64,000 bases of DNA, taken from positions 1,364,001-1,428,000 of the forward strand of contig NZ_CP019445.1 of assembly GCF_001975225.1 (NCBI RefSeq), given 5' to 3'. The DNA is from Kosakonia cowanii JCM 10956 = DSM 18146. Its GTDB lineage: Bacteria; Pseudomonadota; Gammaproteobacteria; Enterobacterales; Enterobacteriaceae. Positions 1 through 9,429 of this stretch are shown in pieces (position 1 is the stretch's first letter; each line of letters begins with the position of its first letter). The position numbers were made by a program, and so were the translations under genes. The notes beneath the pieces are model-generated. The model ran no database searches and was not told the DNA's origin. It worked only from the letters and a program-made list of their open reading frames with translations.

Positions 1-93
1 CGCCAGCCACGGTGTGGCGCTATGGGCGGTATCAAAGGGTTTTAATTCACGCAGATGGGGAAAGTTGACGTGAAGCAGCTCGGTTTGGTTCAT
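1..93 (-). CDS. citF: Citrate lyase alpha subunit, N-terminal fragment (runs off the window)
   Basis: Only the first 31 codons are inside the window, starting at an ATG whose complement is at 91-93; the protein begins MNQTELLHVNF. Too little is present to see family motifs, so the call rests on position: it follows citC, citD and citE on the same strand with a 10-base gap, exactly where citF (citrate:acetyl-ACP transferase subunit of citrate lyase) sits in enterobacterial cit operons. Confidence 0.7.
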   Translation of the reverse strand, partial: MNQTELLHVNFPHLRELKPFDTAHSATPWLA

Positions 94-103
94 GGTTTTC
101 TCC

Positions 104-979
104 TTAACGACGCACGCCGGACGCCGCCGCGCGTTCCAGCACCATCTGCGCATGGTTAATAATGGGGGCGTCGATCATTTTGCCGTTCAGGGAGACGACG
201 CCAAGGCCGTTGCGCTCCCCCTCCTCTGCCGCTTCAATCACGACTTTGGCGTGATCGACCTCCTGCTGCGTCGGCGCATAGGCGTTATGCAGCAGGTCAA
301 TCTGGCGCGGGTTAATCAGCGATTTGCCGTTAAAGCCCATCTTGCGCACCAGCTCCACTTCGCGCAGGAACCCGGCTTCATCATTGACGTCTGACCACAC
401 CACGTCGAAAGCGTCGATACCGGCAGCGCGGGCGGCGTGCAGCACCGCGCAGCGGGCATAGAAGAGTTCGGTGCCGTCACCGCGCTCGGTCTGCATATCC
501 ATCACGTAATCGAAGGCCGCCAGCGCAATACCGATCAGCCGCTGCGAGCTGCGGGCAATTGCCACGGCGTTAATGACGCCAATCGCCGACTCAATCGCCG
601 CCATCACGCGGGTTGATCCCACTTCCCGCCCGCAGGCAAGCTCAATGCGCTCCAGGTGGCGCTCAAGTTCGTAGATATCCTCCGGGCTGTCGGTTTTCGG
701 CAGGCGTACCACATCAACACCGGCGCGCACCACCGCTTCGAGATCCGGCAGGCCAAACGGCGTATTCAGCGGGTTGATGCGTACCACGGTTTCAATATCC
801 TGATACATCGGATGTTGCAGAGCATGAAAGACCAGCAGGCGCGCGGTGTCTTTCTCGCGTAGCGCCACCGCATCTTCGAGGTCAAACATGATTGAATCGG
901 GACGGTAGATAAAGGCGGTGGAGAGCATGGCGGCGTTAGCGCCCGGCAGAAACAGCATGCTACGACGGTGTTTTTTCAC
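104..979 (-). CDS. citE: Citrate lyase beta subunit (citryl-ACP lyase)
   Basis: CitE cleaves the citryl thioester carried on CitD into oxaloacetate and acetyl-ACP in the cytoplasmic citrate lyase complex. The 291-residue product has the HpcH/HpaI-CitE fold signatures: RRSMLFLPG at the N terminus, FDLEDAV (acidic metal/substrate site), [11 protein letters not shown], and a C-terminal [11 protein letters not shown] motif. I place the start at a GTG (977-979). It overlaps the citD stop codon in a GTGA arrangement, implying translational coupling, and gives the N terminus (V/M)KKHRRSMLF expected for the family. A longer upstream reading to 1057 would run through citD out of frame and is unlikely. 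Confidence 0.95.
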   Translation of the reverse strand: MKKHRRSMLFLPGANAAMLSTAFIYRPDSIMFDLEDAVALREKDTARLLVFHALQHPMYQDIETVVRINPLNTPFGLPDLEAVVRAGVDVVRLPKTDSPEDIYELERHLERIELACGREVGSTRVMAAIESAIGVINAVAIARSSQRLIGIALAAFDYVMDMQTERGDGTELFYARCAVLHAARAAGIDAFDVVWSDVNDEAGFLREVELVRKMGFNGKSLINPRQIDLLHNAYAPTQQEVDHAKVVIEAAEEGERNGLGVVSLNGKMIDAPIINHAQMVLERAAASGVRR

Positions 980-1269
980 AGCAGTGTCCCCCACGCGATC
1001 TCCTTCTCTTCCGCCGCGCGCAACACGGCGCTTTGCAGACGGGCGCGGATTACGCAATCCAGCGCGCCTTTATCTTCAATGATGATTAAGCCCTGGCGGA
1101 TCTCCATCGCGCGCAGCGTCTCATTCACCACGCGGCGGATCTGATCGCCAAACTGCTTAATCACTTCGCTGCGCACCACCACCTCCAGTTCACCGTCGGT
1201 AGGGGCGATTTTCACCATCAGGTCGCTGGATTCGAGGGTTCCCGCCAGCGCCTCCCGTACAATTTTCAT
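976..1269 (-). CDS. citD: Citrate lyase acyl carrier protein (gamma subunit)
   Basis: CitD is the small acyl carrier subunit that bears the 2'-(5''-phosphoribosyl)-3'-dephospho-CoA prosthetic group and shuttles acetyl and citryl groups between CitF and CitE. The 97-residue length is typical. The sequence [21 protein letters not shown] contains the conserved ESSD segment with the serine that carries the cofactor. The gene lies between citC (18-base gap) and citE, whose GTG start overlaps its stop codon. Confidence 0.95.
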   Translation of the reverse strand: MKIVREALAGTLESSDLMVKIAPTDGELEVVVRSEVIKQFGDQIRRVVNETLRAMEIRQGLIIIEDKGALDCVIRARLQSAVLRAAEEKEIAWGTLL

Positions 1270-1287
1270 AGTTATTAGTCCTGATTT

Positions 1288-2307
1288 TTAAGCGACTTCC
1301 ACGCTGTAATGAGCTTCAAGGTGCGCGAAAGTGGTATCCGGTACGATTTCCCGAATGCGGGAAAACTGGTGTGTTTTTAATAAACGGCGTACTTCGGACG
1401 CCGAAATTGCCGTGCCTGCGGCTTTAATGCGTGGGATCTCCATCACCTCAACCGCGCCCGCCAGCATCTGGTGCATGGTGTTGTTGTACTGGCGGGTCAC
1501 CGCGCAAAAGGGTTCGCTGCCAATAAAGCGGTGGGTAATGCCGAGCGCCGGGGCGATATGGTTGCGAAAGATCAGCAGGTCGATTTCGCTCCACGCCTGC
1601 TGCACTTTGCCGGTCTCTTTCAGGAAGTAGGCCGGAAAGGTGGCGCGGGAGATGATGTACTGCGAGCCCTCATGCACCGTGACATTCGCCAGGTGCGCTA
1701 CGCCCGCTTTCACCATCTTCAGCCGCGTGGCGAAGGGGAAAAACGAAGCATCTTCGCGCACCACAAACAGATGCAGGGCATCGCAGGCTTTTGCCGCCTG
1801 CTCCACCAGATGGCGGTGGCCGAGGGTAAAGGGGTTGGCGTTCATGACGATGGCGCCAATGCGCTTACCCGTCAGCCGTTTTGCCCGCAGCGAGCGGCAG
1901 TAGCGCTCAATGCCCGACGGCGTGTTCTCCATCAGCACCGCGTTATTGCCGCTCTGGACGATGGGCCAGAAGCCGCTGTGCTGAAAGCGCTCCCGGTTGC
2001 AGGGGCGCGTGCAGAGAAAGAGGTGGAAGTGGCCGCGCGCCAGCGCCAGGTTCTCCATTTCCGCCAGCAGCCGGGCGCTGAGGTTTTCGCCGCGAAGCTG
2101 CGCATCAACCGCCACGCATTTAATGACGTTCGCGGCAAGGCCTGCACACCCCACCAGTTGCTCTCCCGACCAGGCTTCAACGAAGGTCGTGATGTCGCTG
2201 TCCATGCCTAATCCGCTGTCGGCTAATAGCGAGCGGATGCGCTCGAGCCGGGGCGTGTTACCGTTGACTTCCGCAATGCGGAAGTCGATGGAGGGTCGTG
2301 TGTGCAT
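1288..2307 (-). CDS. citC: [Citrate (pro-3S)-lyase] ligase
   Basis: CitC acetylates the prosthetic group of CitD using acetate and ATP, switching citrate lyase on. The 339-residue protein has an N-terminal GNAT-like region (about residues 1-125, containing the segment LVGCAGLAANVIKCVAVD). It is followed by a nucleotidyltransferase-type domain with MNANPFTLGHRHLVEQA, whose (N/H)xFTxGH motif binds ATP. C-terminal SASEVRRLL is also typical of CitC. It is the fourth gene of the cit operon, directly after the FAH-family gene (16-base gap). Confidence 0.95.
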   Translation of the reverse strand: MHTRPSIDFRIAEVNGNTPRLERIRSLLADSGLGMDSDITTFVEAWSGEQLVGCAGLAANVIKCVAVDAQLRGENLSARLLAEMENLALARGHFHLFLCTRPCNRERFQHSGFWPIVQSGNNAVLMENTPSGIERYCRSLRAKRLTGKRIGAIVMNANPFTLGHRHLVEQAAKACDALHLFVVREDASFFPFATRLKMVKAGVAHLANVTVHEGSQYIISRATFPAYFLKETGKVQQAWSEIDLLIFRNHIAPALGITHRFIGSEPFCAVTRQYNNTMHQMLAGAVEVMEIPRIKAAGTAISASEVRRLLKTHQFSRIREIVPDTTFAHLEAHYSVEVA

Positions 2308-2323
2308 CTGTTGGCCTTCGTCC

Positions 2324-3190
2324 TTAGTGCGCTGCCGCCAGCGCCTGCTCCGGCGCTTCCACGATCACATTGCTGAGATGCCCGATCTTCTCGATCTCCA
2401 CTTCGATGCGATCGCCCGCCTTCATAAACAGCGGTGGCGTACGCTTTTTCCCGACGCCCCCCGGTGAACCGGTGATGATCACATCGCCCGGCGTCAGGCT
2501 GGTGAAGGTACTGATGTATTCGATAAGCTCGGCAACTTTGTGGATCATGCTGGCGGTAGTGTCATCCTGCACCATGCGGCCATTGAGCCAGGTGCGGATG
2601 GCGAGTGTATGCGGGTCGGGGATCTCATCGGCGGTGGTCATCCACGGGCCAAATGCCCCGGTCTGCCGCCAGTTTTTCCCGGCGGTAAACCAGCTGTGCT
2701 GCCAGTCTCGCGCCGAGCCATCCATATAGCAGCTGTAACCCGCCACATGGCTTAAGGCCGTTTCGCGGGCAATATTCTCCCCGCCTTTACCGATAATCAC
2801 CGCCAGTTCGCCTTCATAGTCGAACTCGCTGGAGTGGCGCGGTTTCACCACCGGCGCGTTATGGCCGGTTTGCGAATCGGCAAAGCGGACAAACAGCGTC
2901 GGCGCCGGGTTGTGCTGGTCGAACTCTTTGCGTTTTTCGGCGTAGTTCATCCCGACACAGAGGATTTTGCCTGGGTTATCAATCACCGGCAGAAAGGCGA
3001 TCTCATCAAAACGCAGATCGGCGGCTTCTTCGCTGTAGCGCGCGGCCTGCGCCAGCCCATCGTCGGCGGCGAGCAGCGCTTTTAAATCGGCGTAGCGGTC
3101 GCCCAGGCGCTGGCCGAGGTTGACGACGCCTTCCGCGCTGACGATGCCGTAGCTGCGGATACCCTGGTGAACAAAGCTTGCGAGTTTCAT
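2324..3190 (-). CDS. Fumarylacetoacetate hydrolase (FAH) family protein inside the cit operon
   Basis: This 288-residue protein is a classical FAH-family member: VGMNYAEKRKE, FDYEGELAVIIGKGG (the E-x-E metal ligands), CYMDGSARDWQ (the acidic ligand), and PGDVIITGSPGGVG near the C terminus. The family contains acylpyruvases, 2-hydroxyhepta-2,4-diene-1,7-dioate isomerases, and oxaloacetate decarboxylases/tautomerases such as FAHD1/FAHD2. I start it at MKLASFVHQG (ATG complement at 3188-3190); the longer reading to 3268 overlaps the carrier gene. It lies between the citrate carrier and citC, so an oxaloacetate-handling role (decarboxylase or keto-enol tautomerase) is a reasonable inference but is not shown by the sequence. 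Confidence 0.85.
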   Translation of the reverse strand: MKLASFVHQGIRSYGIVSAEGVVNLGQRLGDRYADLKALLAADDGLAQAARYSEEAADLRFDEIAFLPVIDNPGKILCVGMNYAEKRKEFDQHNPAPTLFVRFADSQTGHNAPVVKPRHSSEFDYEGELAVIIGKGGENIARETALSHVAGYSCYMDGSARDWQHSWFTAGKNWRQTGAFGPWMTTADEIPDPHTLAIRTWLNGRMVQDDTTASMIHKVAELIEYISTFTSLTPGDVIITGSPGGVGKKRTPPLFMKAGDRIEVEIEKIGHLSNVIVEAPEQALAAAH

Positions 3191-3212
3191 ATCAGTTCCT
3201 GTAATTCCTGAA

Positions 3213-4577
3213 TCAGACGAGGAAGTTGCCGAGCACCAGCAGCGAGATGGAGACGTTAATTGCCCCACCGATGCGGGTAGCGATCTGTGCGAACGGCATC
3301 AGGCTCATACGGTTACCTGCGGTAAGAATGGCGACGTCGCCGGTACCGCCCTGCCCGCTCTGGCAGCAGGAGACGATGGCGACATCAATCGGGTGCATAC
3401 CGATCTTTTTACCGACGAAGAAGCCGGTCGCGACCAGCGCGGAGACGGTGCTGACAATCACCAGCAGGTTATTGATGGTGAAAGCGTGAACCAGCTCTTC
3501 CCACGGCGTAATGGCCACGCCAACGGCGAAGAGGATCGGGTAGGTGACCGAGGTCTGGAAGAATTTGTAGACCACCTGCGAGCCTTCCAGCAGACGCGGC
3601 GAGACGCCGTGAGCGAGCTTAATCAGCACCGCAACAAACAGCATGCCGACCGGCGCAGGCAGGCCAATCAGTTTGTGGCCGAGCATACCGATCATATAGA
3701 GCAGTACCGCCAGCAACGCGCCTGCGGCAATGGTCGTGACATCGGTTTTACCGGAGAAGGCCGGGGTCGCAGAGGCCGGTTCGTCGCCGTTACTGCGGTT
3801 CGGCATCAGCTGGCCTTCGCCAGTGAGGTGCGGGAAGCGTTTACCAAGCTGGTTCAGGCAGCCGGAGATAATGATCGCCGTCAGCCCGCCGAGCATCACC
3901 ATCGGCAGCACGCGACCGAGCGCAACGCCCTGATCCATATGCAGCAGCGTGGCGTAACCAATTGACAGCGGGATCGCGCCTTCGCCCACACCGCCCGCCA
4001 TGATCGGCAGAATGATAAAGAAGAAGATCTGGAACGGCTCCATACCGAGCGCCATGCCAACGCCCATGCCGACCAGCATGCCGACGATTTCACCGCACAG
4101 CATCGGGAAGAAGATACGCAAGAAGCCCTGAATCAGCGTGGTGCGATTCATGCTCATAATGCTGCCAACAATAATGCAGCAGATGTAGAGATAGAGAATG
4201 TTGGTCGATTTGTAGAACTTAGTGGTGGACTCAACCACCACATCCGGCAGCAGGCCGTAATAGACCATCGCCGAGGGGATAAAGGTGGCGCAAATCGCCG
4301 CCGCGCCCAGCTTGCCAACAATCGGCAGCCGCTTGCCAAACTCGCCGCAGGCGAAGCCAAAAAAGGCCAACGTGGCGACCATCACCACGATATCGCTCGG
4401 CAGCTTACCGCCGAGACAGTCGACGGCAATTAATGCCCCCGCCAAAAGAAACAGCGGCAGGGGAATAATCCCGACTTTCCAGCTATCCATAATGTGCCAC
4501 CACTTATCTTTCAGTGATGTTTTATCAAGCGTTCGCGACTTTCCGGGTACAGAGAATGAATCGTCAGTTGTGCTCAT
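3213..4577 (-). CDS. 2-hydroxycarboxylate transporter family citrate carrier (CitS/CitW type)
   Basis: The 454-residue membrane protein belongs to the 2HCT family. It has about 11-12 hydrophobic segments and two GGxG-type re-entrant loop motifs, GGVGEGAIPLS and CCQSGQGGTGDVAIL, one in each half of the protein, as in CitS of Klebsiella. The soluble N-terminal stretch before the first membrane segment (about 35 residues) is also typical. It imports citrate with sodium, or in exchange for acetate as reported for CitW; sequence alone does not tell which. It is the first gene of the minus-strand cit operon and diverges from the two-component system, so that system probably controls it. Confidence 0.9.
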   Translation of the reverse strand: MSTTDDSFSVPGKSRTLDKTSLKDKWWHIMDSWKVGIIPLPLFLLAGALIAVDCLGGKLPSDIVVMVATLAFFGFACGEFGKRLPIVGKLGAAAICATFIPSAMVYYGLLPDVVVESTTKFYKSTNILYLYICCIIVGSIMSMNRTTLIQGFLRIFFPMLCGEIVGMLVGMGVGMALGMEPFQIFFFIILPIMAGGVGEGAIPLSIGYATLLHMDQGVALGRVLPMVMLGGLTAIIISGCLNQLGKRFPHLTGEGQLMPNRSNGDEPASATPAFSGKTDVTTIAAGALLAVLLYMIGMLGHKLIGLPAPVGMLFVAVLIKLAHGVSPRLLEGSQVVYKFFQTSVTYPILFAVGVAITPWEELVHAFTINNLLVIVSTVSALVATGFFVGKKIGMHPIDVAIVSCCQSGQGGTGDVAILTAGNRMSLMPFAQIATRIGGAINVSISLLVLGNFLV

Positions 4578-4912
4578 AATTAAGCCCCTTCGTTATTTTG
4601 TGCTTACAGCGTAGTGGGCTAAATACACACTTTATGTGAGGGCAGGCATAATAAAACCAGAGTTTTTAAGGCACCTATGGTTTTTATGGTTTCTTCTATT
4701 TTGCGTGAGCTGGCTCTTATTTATTTCCGTGGTTTTTATGGTTTTTATAAAAGGAAATACATGTTCATAACAAACCGTAACAGGAGGTTGTAACAGCTTG
4801 TTTTTCCACAGCAACACGCGCTGTGTAAGGGATCACAAGTTTCCCGCAAACTGCTCGCCCGCGCAGGGAAAAGTGTTACATTGAGGCTTTCCTTATTGCT
4901 GCGCGTGTCGTT
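4578..4912. promoter_or_regulatory. Divergent promoter region of the citrate operon and its two-component system, with an AT-rich direct repeat
   Basis: This 335-base gap separates the divergent citrate carrier and sensor kinase genes. It is A+T rich between about 4630 and 4770. The 14-base word GGTTTTTATGGTTT occurs at 4679-4692 and again at 4731-4744, 52 bases apart (about five helical turns). CitB/DpiA-type regulators bind A+T-rich sites in such divergent regions, so these repeats are candidate binding sites (inference). I see no gene here. Confidence 0.5.
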
Positions 4913-6547
4913 ATGAAAGTCTCCTTTCAAATCAAGCTGTTTATCTCGCTGGTGCTTTTCTTCTCCGGCCTGTTCGTCCTGTTGGGCGTTTATTATTACA
5001 AGGACGTCGGACGCCAGCTCTATCAGGAGATGAGCGCCCGCGCGAAAATACAGGCCGAAGAGATTGCGATTATTCCGAATCTTCGGCGCTCCGTCGCCGA
5101 GAAGAATATTCCCGTTATTAATCAGTTTATGCAAAAGGTGGTTTCCCACAGCGATGCCAGCTTTATTGTGATTGGTGATAATAAAGGCCTGCACCTATTT
5201 CACTCCGTACATGCAGATGTGGTGGGAAAAACGCTGGTCGGCGGCGATAACGCGGAAGTATTACAGGGCAAAAGCACCACTACCATTCGCAAAGGCGGGT
5301 TGGGGATTTCGCTACGCAGTAAAGCGCCTATTTTTGATGACGCTGGCCGGGTGGTTGGCATTGTCTCCGTCGGGTATCTGACCAGCTATCTGGATGCCAT
5401 TACCCTCGGCAAAGTGATTAATATCTTTATCGCCGCCGTACTGCTGCTCGTCGCGCTGTTTGTCTTCTCCTGGTTTTTTACCCGCAGCATTAAAAAGCAG
5501 ATCTTCTCCCTTGAGCCGCGCGAGATTGGTCTGCTGGTGCGTCAGCAGAAGGCGATGATGGAGTCGATCTACGAAGGGGTGATTGCGATTGATCGCGAGT
5601 CGCGCATTGAGGTGATCAACCAGGCGGCGCGTAAGCTGCTGGGGTTGAGCCAGCCGACCCGTGCTCTGCGGGGCCATGCGATAAGCGATGTCATTGCGCC
5701 GGTGCCCTTTTTTGCCGCCGAGACGATGCTGGAGAGCGACACCCATGATGAGATTTGCCGCTTCAACCACCTGACGGTGATCGCCAGCCGGGTGCGCATT
5801 ATGCTCGAAAATAGCTTACAAGGGTGGGTGATCACCTTTCGCGATCGCAATGAGATCGACAGCCTGAGCGCGCAGTTAAGCCAGGTAAAGCGCTATGCCG
5901 ACAACCTGCGCATTATGCGCCATGAGCAGCTTAACCGCATGACCACCCTTTCCGGCCTGCTGCATATGGAGCGTTACGACGAGGCGGTGAACTATATTCA
6001 GGCCCAGTCGGAACACGCTCAGGAGCTGCTGGACTTTATCTCCTCGCGCTTTACCTCGCCGACCATTTGCGGTCTGCTGCTGGGCAAAGCGGCGCGCGCG
6101 CGGGAGAAGGGCGTGGAGCTAAACTTCGACCCATTAAGCCGCATGGATCGCCCCTGTCGTGGGCTGGCAGAAGCGGAGCTGATCTCCATCATCGGCAACC
6201 TGCTGGATAACGCCATTGAAGCGACCCAGCGCGCCACCCTGCCGCACGATCCGGTTGATGTGCTGATCCTGCTTAACGAGCGGGAGCTGATCATTGAAGT
6301 GGCGGATCGCGGGATTGGGATCGATCCGGCGATTGCCGATCGCATTTTTGAGCGCGGGGTGACCACCAAACGCCGCGGCGATCACGGCATTGGCCTCTAT
6401 CTGATCGCCAGCTATGTCACCCAGGCGGGCGGCGCGATCGAGGTGTCGGCTAATGCGCCCCGCGGCACCATTTTTTCTCTGTTTATTCCTGAAACGGGCA
6501 GCGCTCCGCGCCCCGTTGCCACCGTGGATGAGATGTATGCAACATGA
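4913..6547 (+). CDS. CitA/DpiB-family citrate sensor histidine kinase
   Basis: The 544-residue membrane sensor has a transmembrane segment at about residues 6-27 and a periplasmic PAS/Cache-like domain at about 28-165. A second membrane segment lies at about 167-190, followed by a cytoplasmic PAS domain (about 205-320) and an HPK7-type kinase core. The periplasmic domain contains HSVHADVVG and SLRSKAPIFD, resembling the citrate-contacting segments of CitA. The phospho-accepting residue is probably His337 in MRHEQLNRM, and NLLDNAIEA, DRGIGID and GDHGIGLYL form the N, G1 and G2 boxes. It is co-transcribed with the downstream response regulator (11-base overlap). CitY of the second Klebsiella citrate cluster is a likely ortholog by context, but I cannot separate CitA, CitY and DpiB from sequence alone. 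Confidence 0.92.
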   Translation: MKVSFQIKLFISLVLFFSGLFVLLGVYYYKDVGRQLYQEMSARAKIQAEEIAIIPNLRRSVAEKNIPVINQFMQKVVSHSDASFIVIGDNKGLHLFHSVHADVVGKTLVGGDNAEVLQGKSTTTIRKGGLGISLRSKAPIFDDAGRVVGIVSVGYLTSYLDAITLGKVINIFIAAVLLLVALFVFSWFFTRSIKKQIFSLEPREIGLLVRQQKAMMESIYEGVIAIDRESRIEVINQAARKLLGLSQPTRALRGHAISDVIAPVPFFAAETMLESDTHDEICRFNHLTVIASRVRIMLENSLQGWVITFRDRNEIDSLSAQLSQVKRYADNLRIMRHEQLNRMTTLSGLLHMERYDEAVNYIQAQSEHAQELLDFISSRFTSPTICGLLLGKAARAREKGVELNFDPLSRMDRPCRGLAEAELISIIGNLLDNAIEATQRATLPHDPVDVLILLNERELIIEVADRGIGIDPAIADRIFERGVTTKRRGDHGIGLYLIASYVTQAGGAIEVSANAPRGTIFSLFIPETGSAPRPVATVDEMYAT

Positions 6548-7229
6548 ACCGATAGACGTGCTGATCGTCGAAGATGAAGAGACGCTGGCGCAGCTAAACG
6601 CTGAACTGGTGAGTAAACATCCGCGCCTGCGGCTGGTGGGGATGGCGTCATCGCTGGCGGAAGCGAAAACACTCCTTAGCCAGCGGCAGCCGCAGCTCAT
6701 CCTGCTGGATAACTACCTGCCGGATGGCAAAGGCATCACGCTGATTAGCGACCCCGAGATTATCAACGCCAACTGTTCGGTGATCTTTATTACCGCCGCC
6801 AGCGATATGGACACCTGTAGCCAGGCGATCCGCAACGGTGCCTTCGACTACATTCTCAAACCGGTGTCGTGGAAGCGCTTAAGCCAGTCGCTGGAGCGCT
6901 TTGTGCAGTTCACCGAGCAGCAGCGGGTGTGGAAGATTGTTGACCAGCAGAACGTCGACACCCTCTATCAGCTACAGTCGAAAAATTACCGCCAGGATAA
7001 CGGCAGCAAAGGCATTGAAGAGAGCACGCTGGCGCTGGTGCAGAAGCTATTCGCCGACGACGAGGCGCGCTGTTTTTCCGTTGATGAGGTGGTAAGCGAA
7101 ACGGGACTAAGCAAAACCACCACCCGCCGCTACCTTGAACACTGTGTCGAAGCGGGCTTTCTGGCGGTGGAGATGCAGTATGGCAAGATTGGTCACCCGC
7201 GACGCATTTACCGCCGCGCGGCCGCCTGA
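6537..7229 (+). CDS. CitB/DpiA-family response regulator
   Basis: This 230-residue regulator has an N-terminal receiver domain (acidic pocket Glu12-Asp13, phospho-acceptor Asp58 in LILLDNYLPDG, switch Thr in FITAAS, Lys in YILKPVSW). Its C-terminal helix-turn-helix region contains SETGLSKTTTRRYLEHC and KIGHPRRIYR, the hallmark of the CitB/DcuR/DpiA group. I start at the ATG at 6537 (MQHEPIDVLIVEDE), which overlaps the end of the kinase gene by 11 bases; an ATG three codons earlier (6528) is possible. It most likely activates the divergent citrate operon. Confidence 0.92.
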   Translation: MQHEPIDVLIVEDEETLAQLNAELVSKHPRLRLVGMASSLAEAKTLLSQRQPQLILLDNYLPDGKGITLISDPEIINANCSVIFITAASDMDTCSQAIRNGAFDYILKPVSWKRLSQSLERFVQFTEQQRVWKIVDQQNVDTLYQLQSKNYRQDNGSKGIEESTLALVQKLFADDEARCFSVDEVVSETGLSKTTTRRYLEHCVEAGFLAVEMQYGKIGHPRRIYRRAAA

Positions 7230-7253
7230 GACGCATCCCAGGCGGCGCGGTGA

Positions 7254-9389
7254 TTACTTCAGCACGTAACCATAGAGGCGCTTGATGCCATCGGCATCGG
7301 TTTCCGAGTAGACGCCCTGAAGCTCCGGCGAGAAGCCGGGCAGCAGGTTAACCCCCTCCTCCAGCGCGAGGAAGTAGCGCTGCACCGCTCCACCCCACAC
7401 TTCACCCGGCACCACGCAGAGCACGCCCGGCGGATAGGGCAGCGCGCCCTCTGCCGCAATGCGCCCTTCCGCCTCGCTGATGCGCACCAGCTCGACGTTG
7501 CCGCGAATAAACTCGCTGTTGGCATCCTGCGGATTCATCGCCACCGCCGGGAAGCTCTCTTTGCGGAACATCGCTTTTTGCAGATCTTTAACGTCAAAGC
7601 TGACGTAGAGATCGTGCATCTCCTGGCACAGTTCGCGCAGGGTGTAATCGCGGTAGCGCACCGGGTATTTGTTAAAGATGGTCGGCAGCACGTCGGCCAG
7701 CGGCGTGTCATCTTCAATATGCTGCTCAAATTGGGCGATCATCGCCACCAGCTGCGCCATCTTCTCCGCGCTTTCGGCAGGCGTCAGCAGGAAGAGGATC
7801 GAGTTGAGATCGCACTTCTCCGGCACAATACCGTTTTCACGCAGGTAGTGCGCCAGAATGGTCGCCGGAATACCGAAATCGGTGTATTCACCCGTCTCCG
7901 CATCAATGCCCGGCGTGGTGAGCAGCAGTTTGCAGGGATCGACAAAATATTGATCCTGGGCGTAGCCGGCAAAACCGTGCCACTTGTCGCCCGGCTCAAA
8001 GCTGAAGAAGCGGCGCTTGCGGGCAATAAGCTCGGTGGGATGATCCTGCCATGGGCGACCGCCGATCACCGGCGGCACAAACGGCTGGATCATTTTGCAG
8101 TTGGCGATGATCGCTTTGCGCGCCTCAATGCCCAACTCGACGCACTCCGCCCACAGCCTGCGCCCGCTCTCGCCCTGGTGAATTTTGGCGTTGATATCCA
8201 GCGCGGCAAACAGCGGATAAAACGGGCTGGTGGAGGCGTGCAGCATAAAAGCGTTATTCAAACGCTTGTGCGGGCAGAAGCGCGCCTGGCCGCGCAGGTG
8301 GTTATCTTTTTTGTGGATCTGCGAGGTTTGCGAGAAGCCCGCCTGCTGTTTATGCACCGACTGGGTGACGAAGATCCCCGGATCGTTTTCGTTCAGATCG
8401 AGCAGCAGCGGCGAGCAGTCGGCCATCATCGGGATAAACTGCTCGTAACCGACCCACGCCGAATCAAACAGGATGTAGTCGCACAGGTGGCCGATCTTAT
8501 CGATCACCTGGCGGGCGTTGTAGATCGTGCCATCGTAGGTGCCAAGCTGGATCACCGCCAGGCGGAAAGGACGCGGCTGTTTGGCCTTATCAGGCGCGAC
8601 ATCGCTGATTAAGGTGCGCAGGTAGGCTTCATCAAAACAGTGATCGTCAATGCCGCCAATAAAGCCAAACGGGTTGCGCGCCGCTTCCAGATAGACCGGC
8701 GTCGCCCCGGCCTGAATCAGCGCGCCGTGGTGGTTGGATTTATGGTTATTACGATCGAAGAGCACCAGATCGCCGCGCGTCAGCAGCGCATTGGTCACCA
8801 CCTTATTGGCGGCAGAGGTGCCGTTAAGCACAAAGTAGGTTTTGTCGGCGTTAAATACTTTGGCGGCAAACTTCTGCGCGTGCTTGGCGGAGCCTTCGTG
8901 GATCAGCAAATCACCGAGCTTGACGTCGGCGTTGCACATATCGGCGCGAAAGACGTTCTCACCGAAAAAGTCGTAGAACTGGCGGCCTGCCGGGTGCTTT
9001 TTAAAGAAAGCGCCGTGCTGATGGCCGGGACAGGCGAAGGTGCTGTTCTTCATCTCGACATATTGACGCAGCGTATCGAAGAACGGCGGCAGCAGCGTCG
9101 CTTCATAATCACAGGCGGCGGCTTCCAGCTCCAGCCACTCCTGATCGCGTCCGCTAATCACCGCCGTCACGCCTTCAGGCGCGGTAACCGGTTCGCCGGA
9201 GAAGAGAAAGACCGGCAGATTAAAACCAGTGCGTTTGAGCAGCGCGAGAATGCCGCTGCGGCTCTCCGCTACCGTCATGACGACTGCCGCCACATCCGTA
9301 AAATCGGTACTCTCAAGGGAGATCACCTCGCGGTGGGTTGAGAGGGTAGAGAGCAGCTCGCGGCTGACGGCAATTTTCAGTGAGTTCAT
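7254..9389 (-). CDS. speC: Constitutive ornithine decarboxylase
   Basis: SpeC converts ornithine to putrescine and CO2 with pyridoxal phosphate. The product is 711 residues, the same as E. coli SpeC, and matches it closely throughout: TDFTDVAAVV at the N-terminal wing domain, TFACPGHQHGAFF, VLNGTSAANK, SVHKQQAGFSQTSQIHK (the PLP lysine is in VHKQQ), and a C terminus ending RLYGYVLK. I start at MNSLKIAV (ATG complement at 9387-9389), which matches the family length; an ATG two codons upstream exists. The neighbouring yqgA and tRNA-Phe reproduce the E. coli gene order. Confidence 0.97.
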   Translation of the reverse strand: MNSLKIAVSRELLSTLSTHREVISLESTDFTDVAAVVMTVAESRSGILALLKRTGFNLPVFLFSGEPVTAPEGVTAVISGRDQEWLELEAAACDYEATLLPPFFDTLRQYVEMKNSTFACPGHQHGAFFKKHPAGRQFYDFFGENVFRADMCNADVKLGDLLIHEGSAKHAQKFAAKVFNADKTYFVLNGTSAANKVVTNALLTRGDLVLFDRNNHKSNHHGALIQAGATPVYLEAARNPFGFIGGIDDHCFDEAYLRTLISDVAPDKAKQPRPFRLAVIQLGTYDGTIYNARQVIDKIGHLCDYILFDSAWVGYEQFIPMMADCSPLLLDLNENDPGIFVTQSVHKQQAGFSQTSQIHKKDNHLRGQARFCPHKRLNNAFMLHASTSPFYPLFAALDINAKIHQGESGRRLWAECVELGIEARKAIIANCKMIQPFVPPVIGGRPWQDHPTELIARKRRFFSFEPGDKWHGFAGYAQDQYFVDPCKLLLTTPGIDAETGEYTDFGIPATILAHYLRENGIVPEKCDLNSILFLLTPAESAEKMAQLVAMIAQFEQHIEDDTPLADVLPTIFNKYPVRYRDYTLRELCQEMHDLYVSFDVKDLQKAMFRKESFPAVAMNPQDANSEFIRGNVELVRISEAEGRIAAEGALPYPPGVLCVVPGEVWGGAVQRYFLALEEGVNLLPGFSPELQGVYSETDADGIKRLYGYVLK

Positions 9390-9429
9390 AAGCACGAATA
9401 CCCGTTTCAGGGGAGTAAAAAGCCCCGGA

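Noticed and set aside
1471..2211. 246-codon plus-strand ORF within citC
   Set aside because: Antisense to citC, with no family features and no ribosome-binding site.
7578..8612. 344-codon plus-strand ORF within speC
   Set aside because: Antisense shadow of the strongly conserved speC reading frame in GC-rich DNA.
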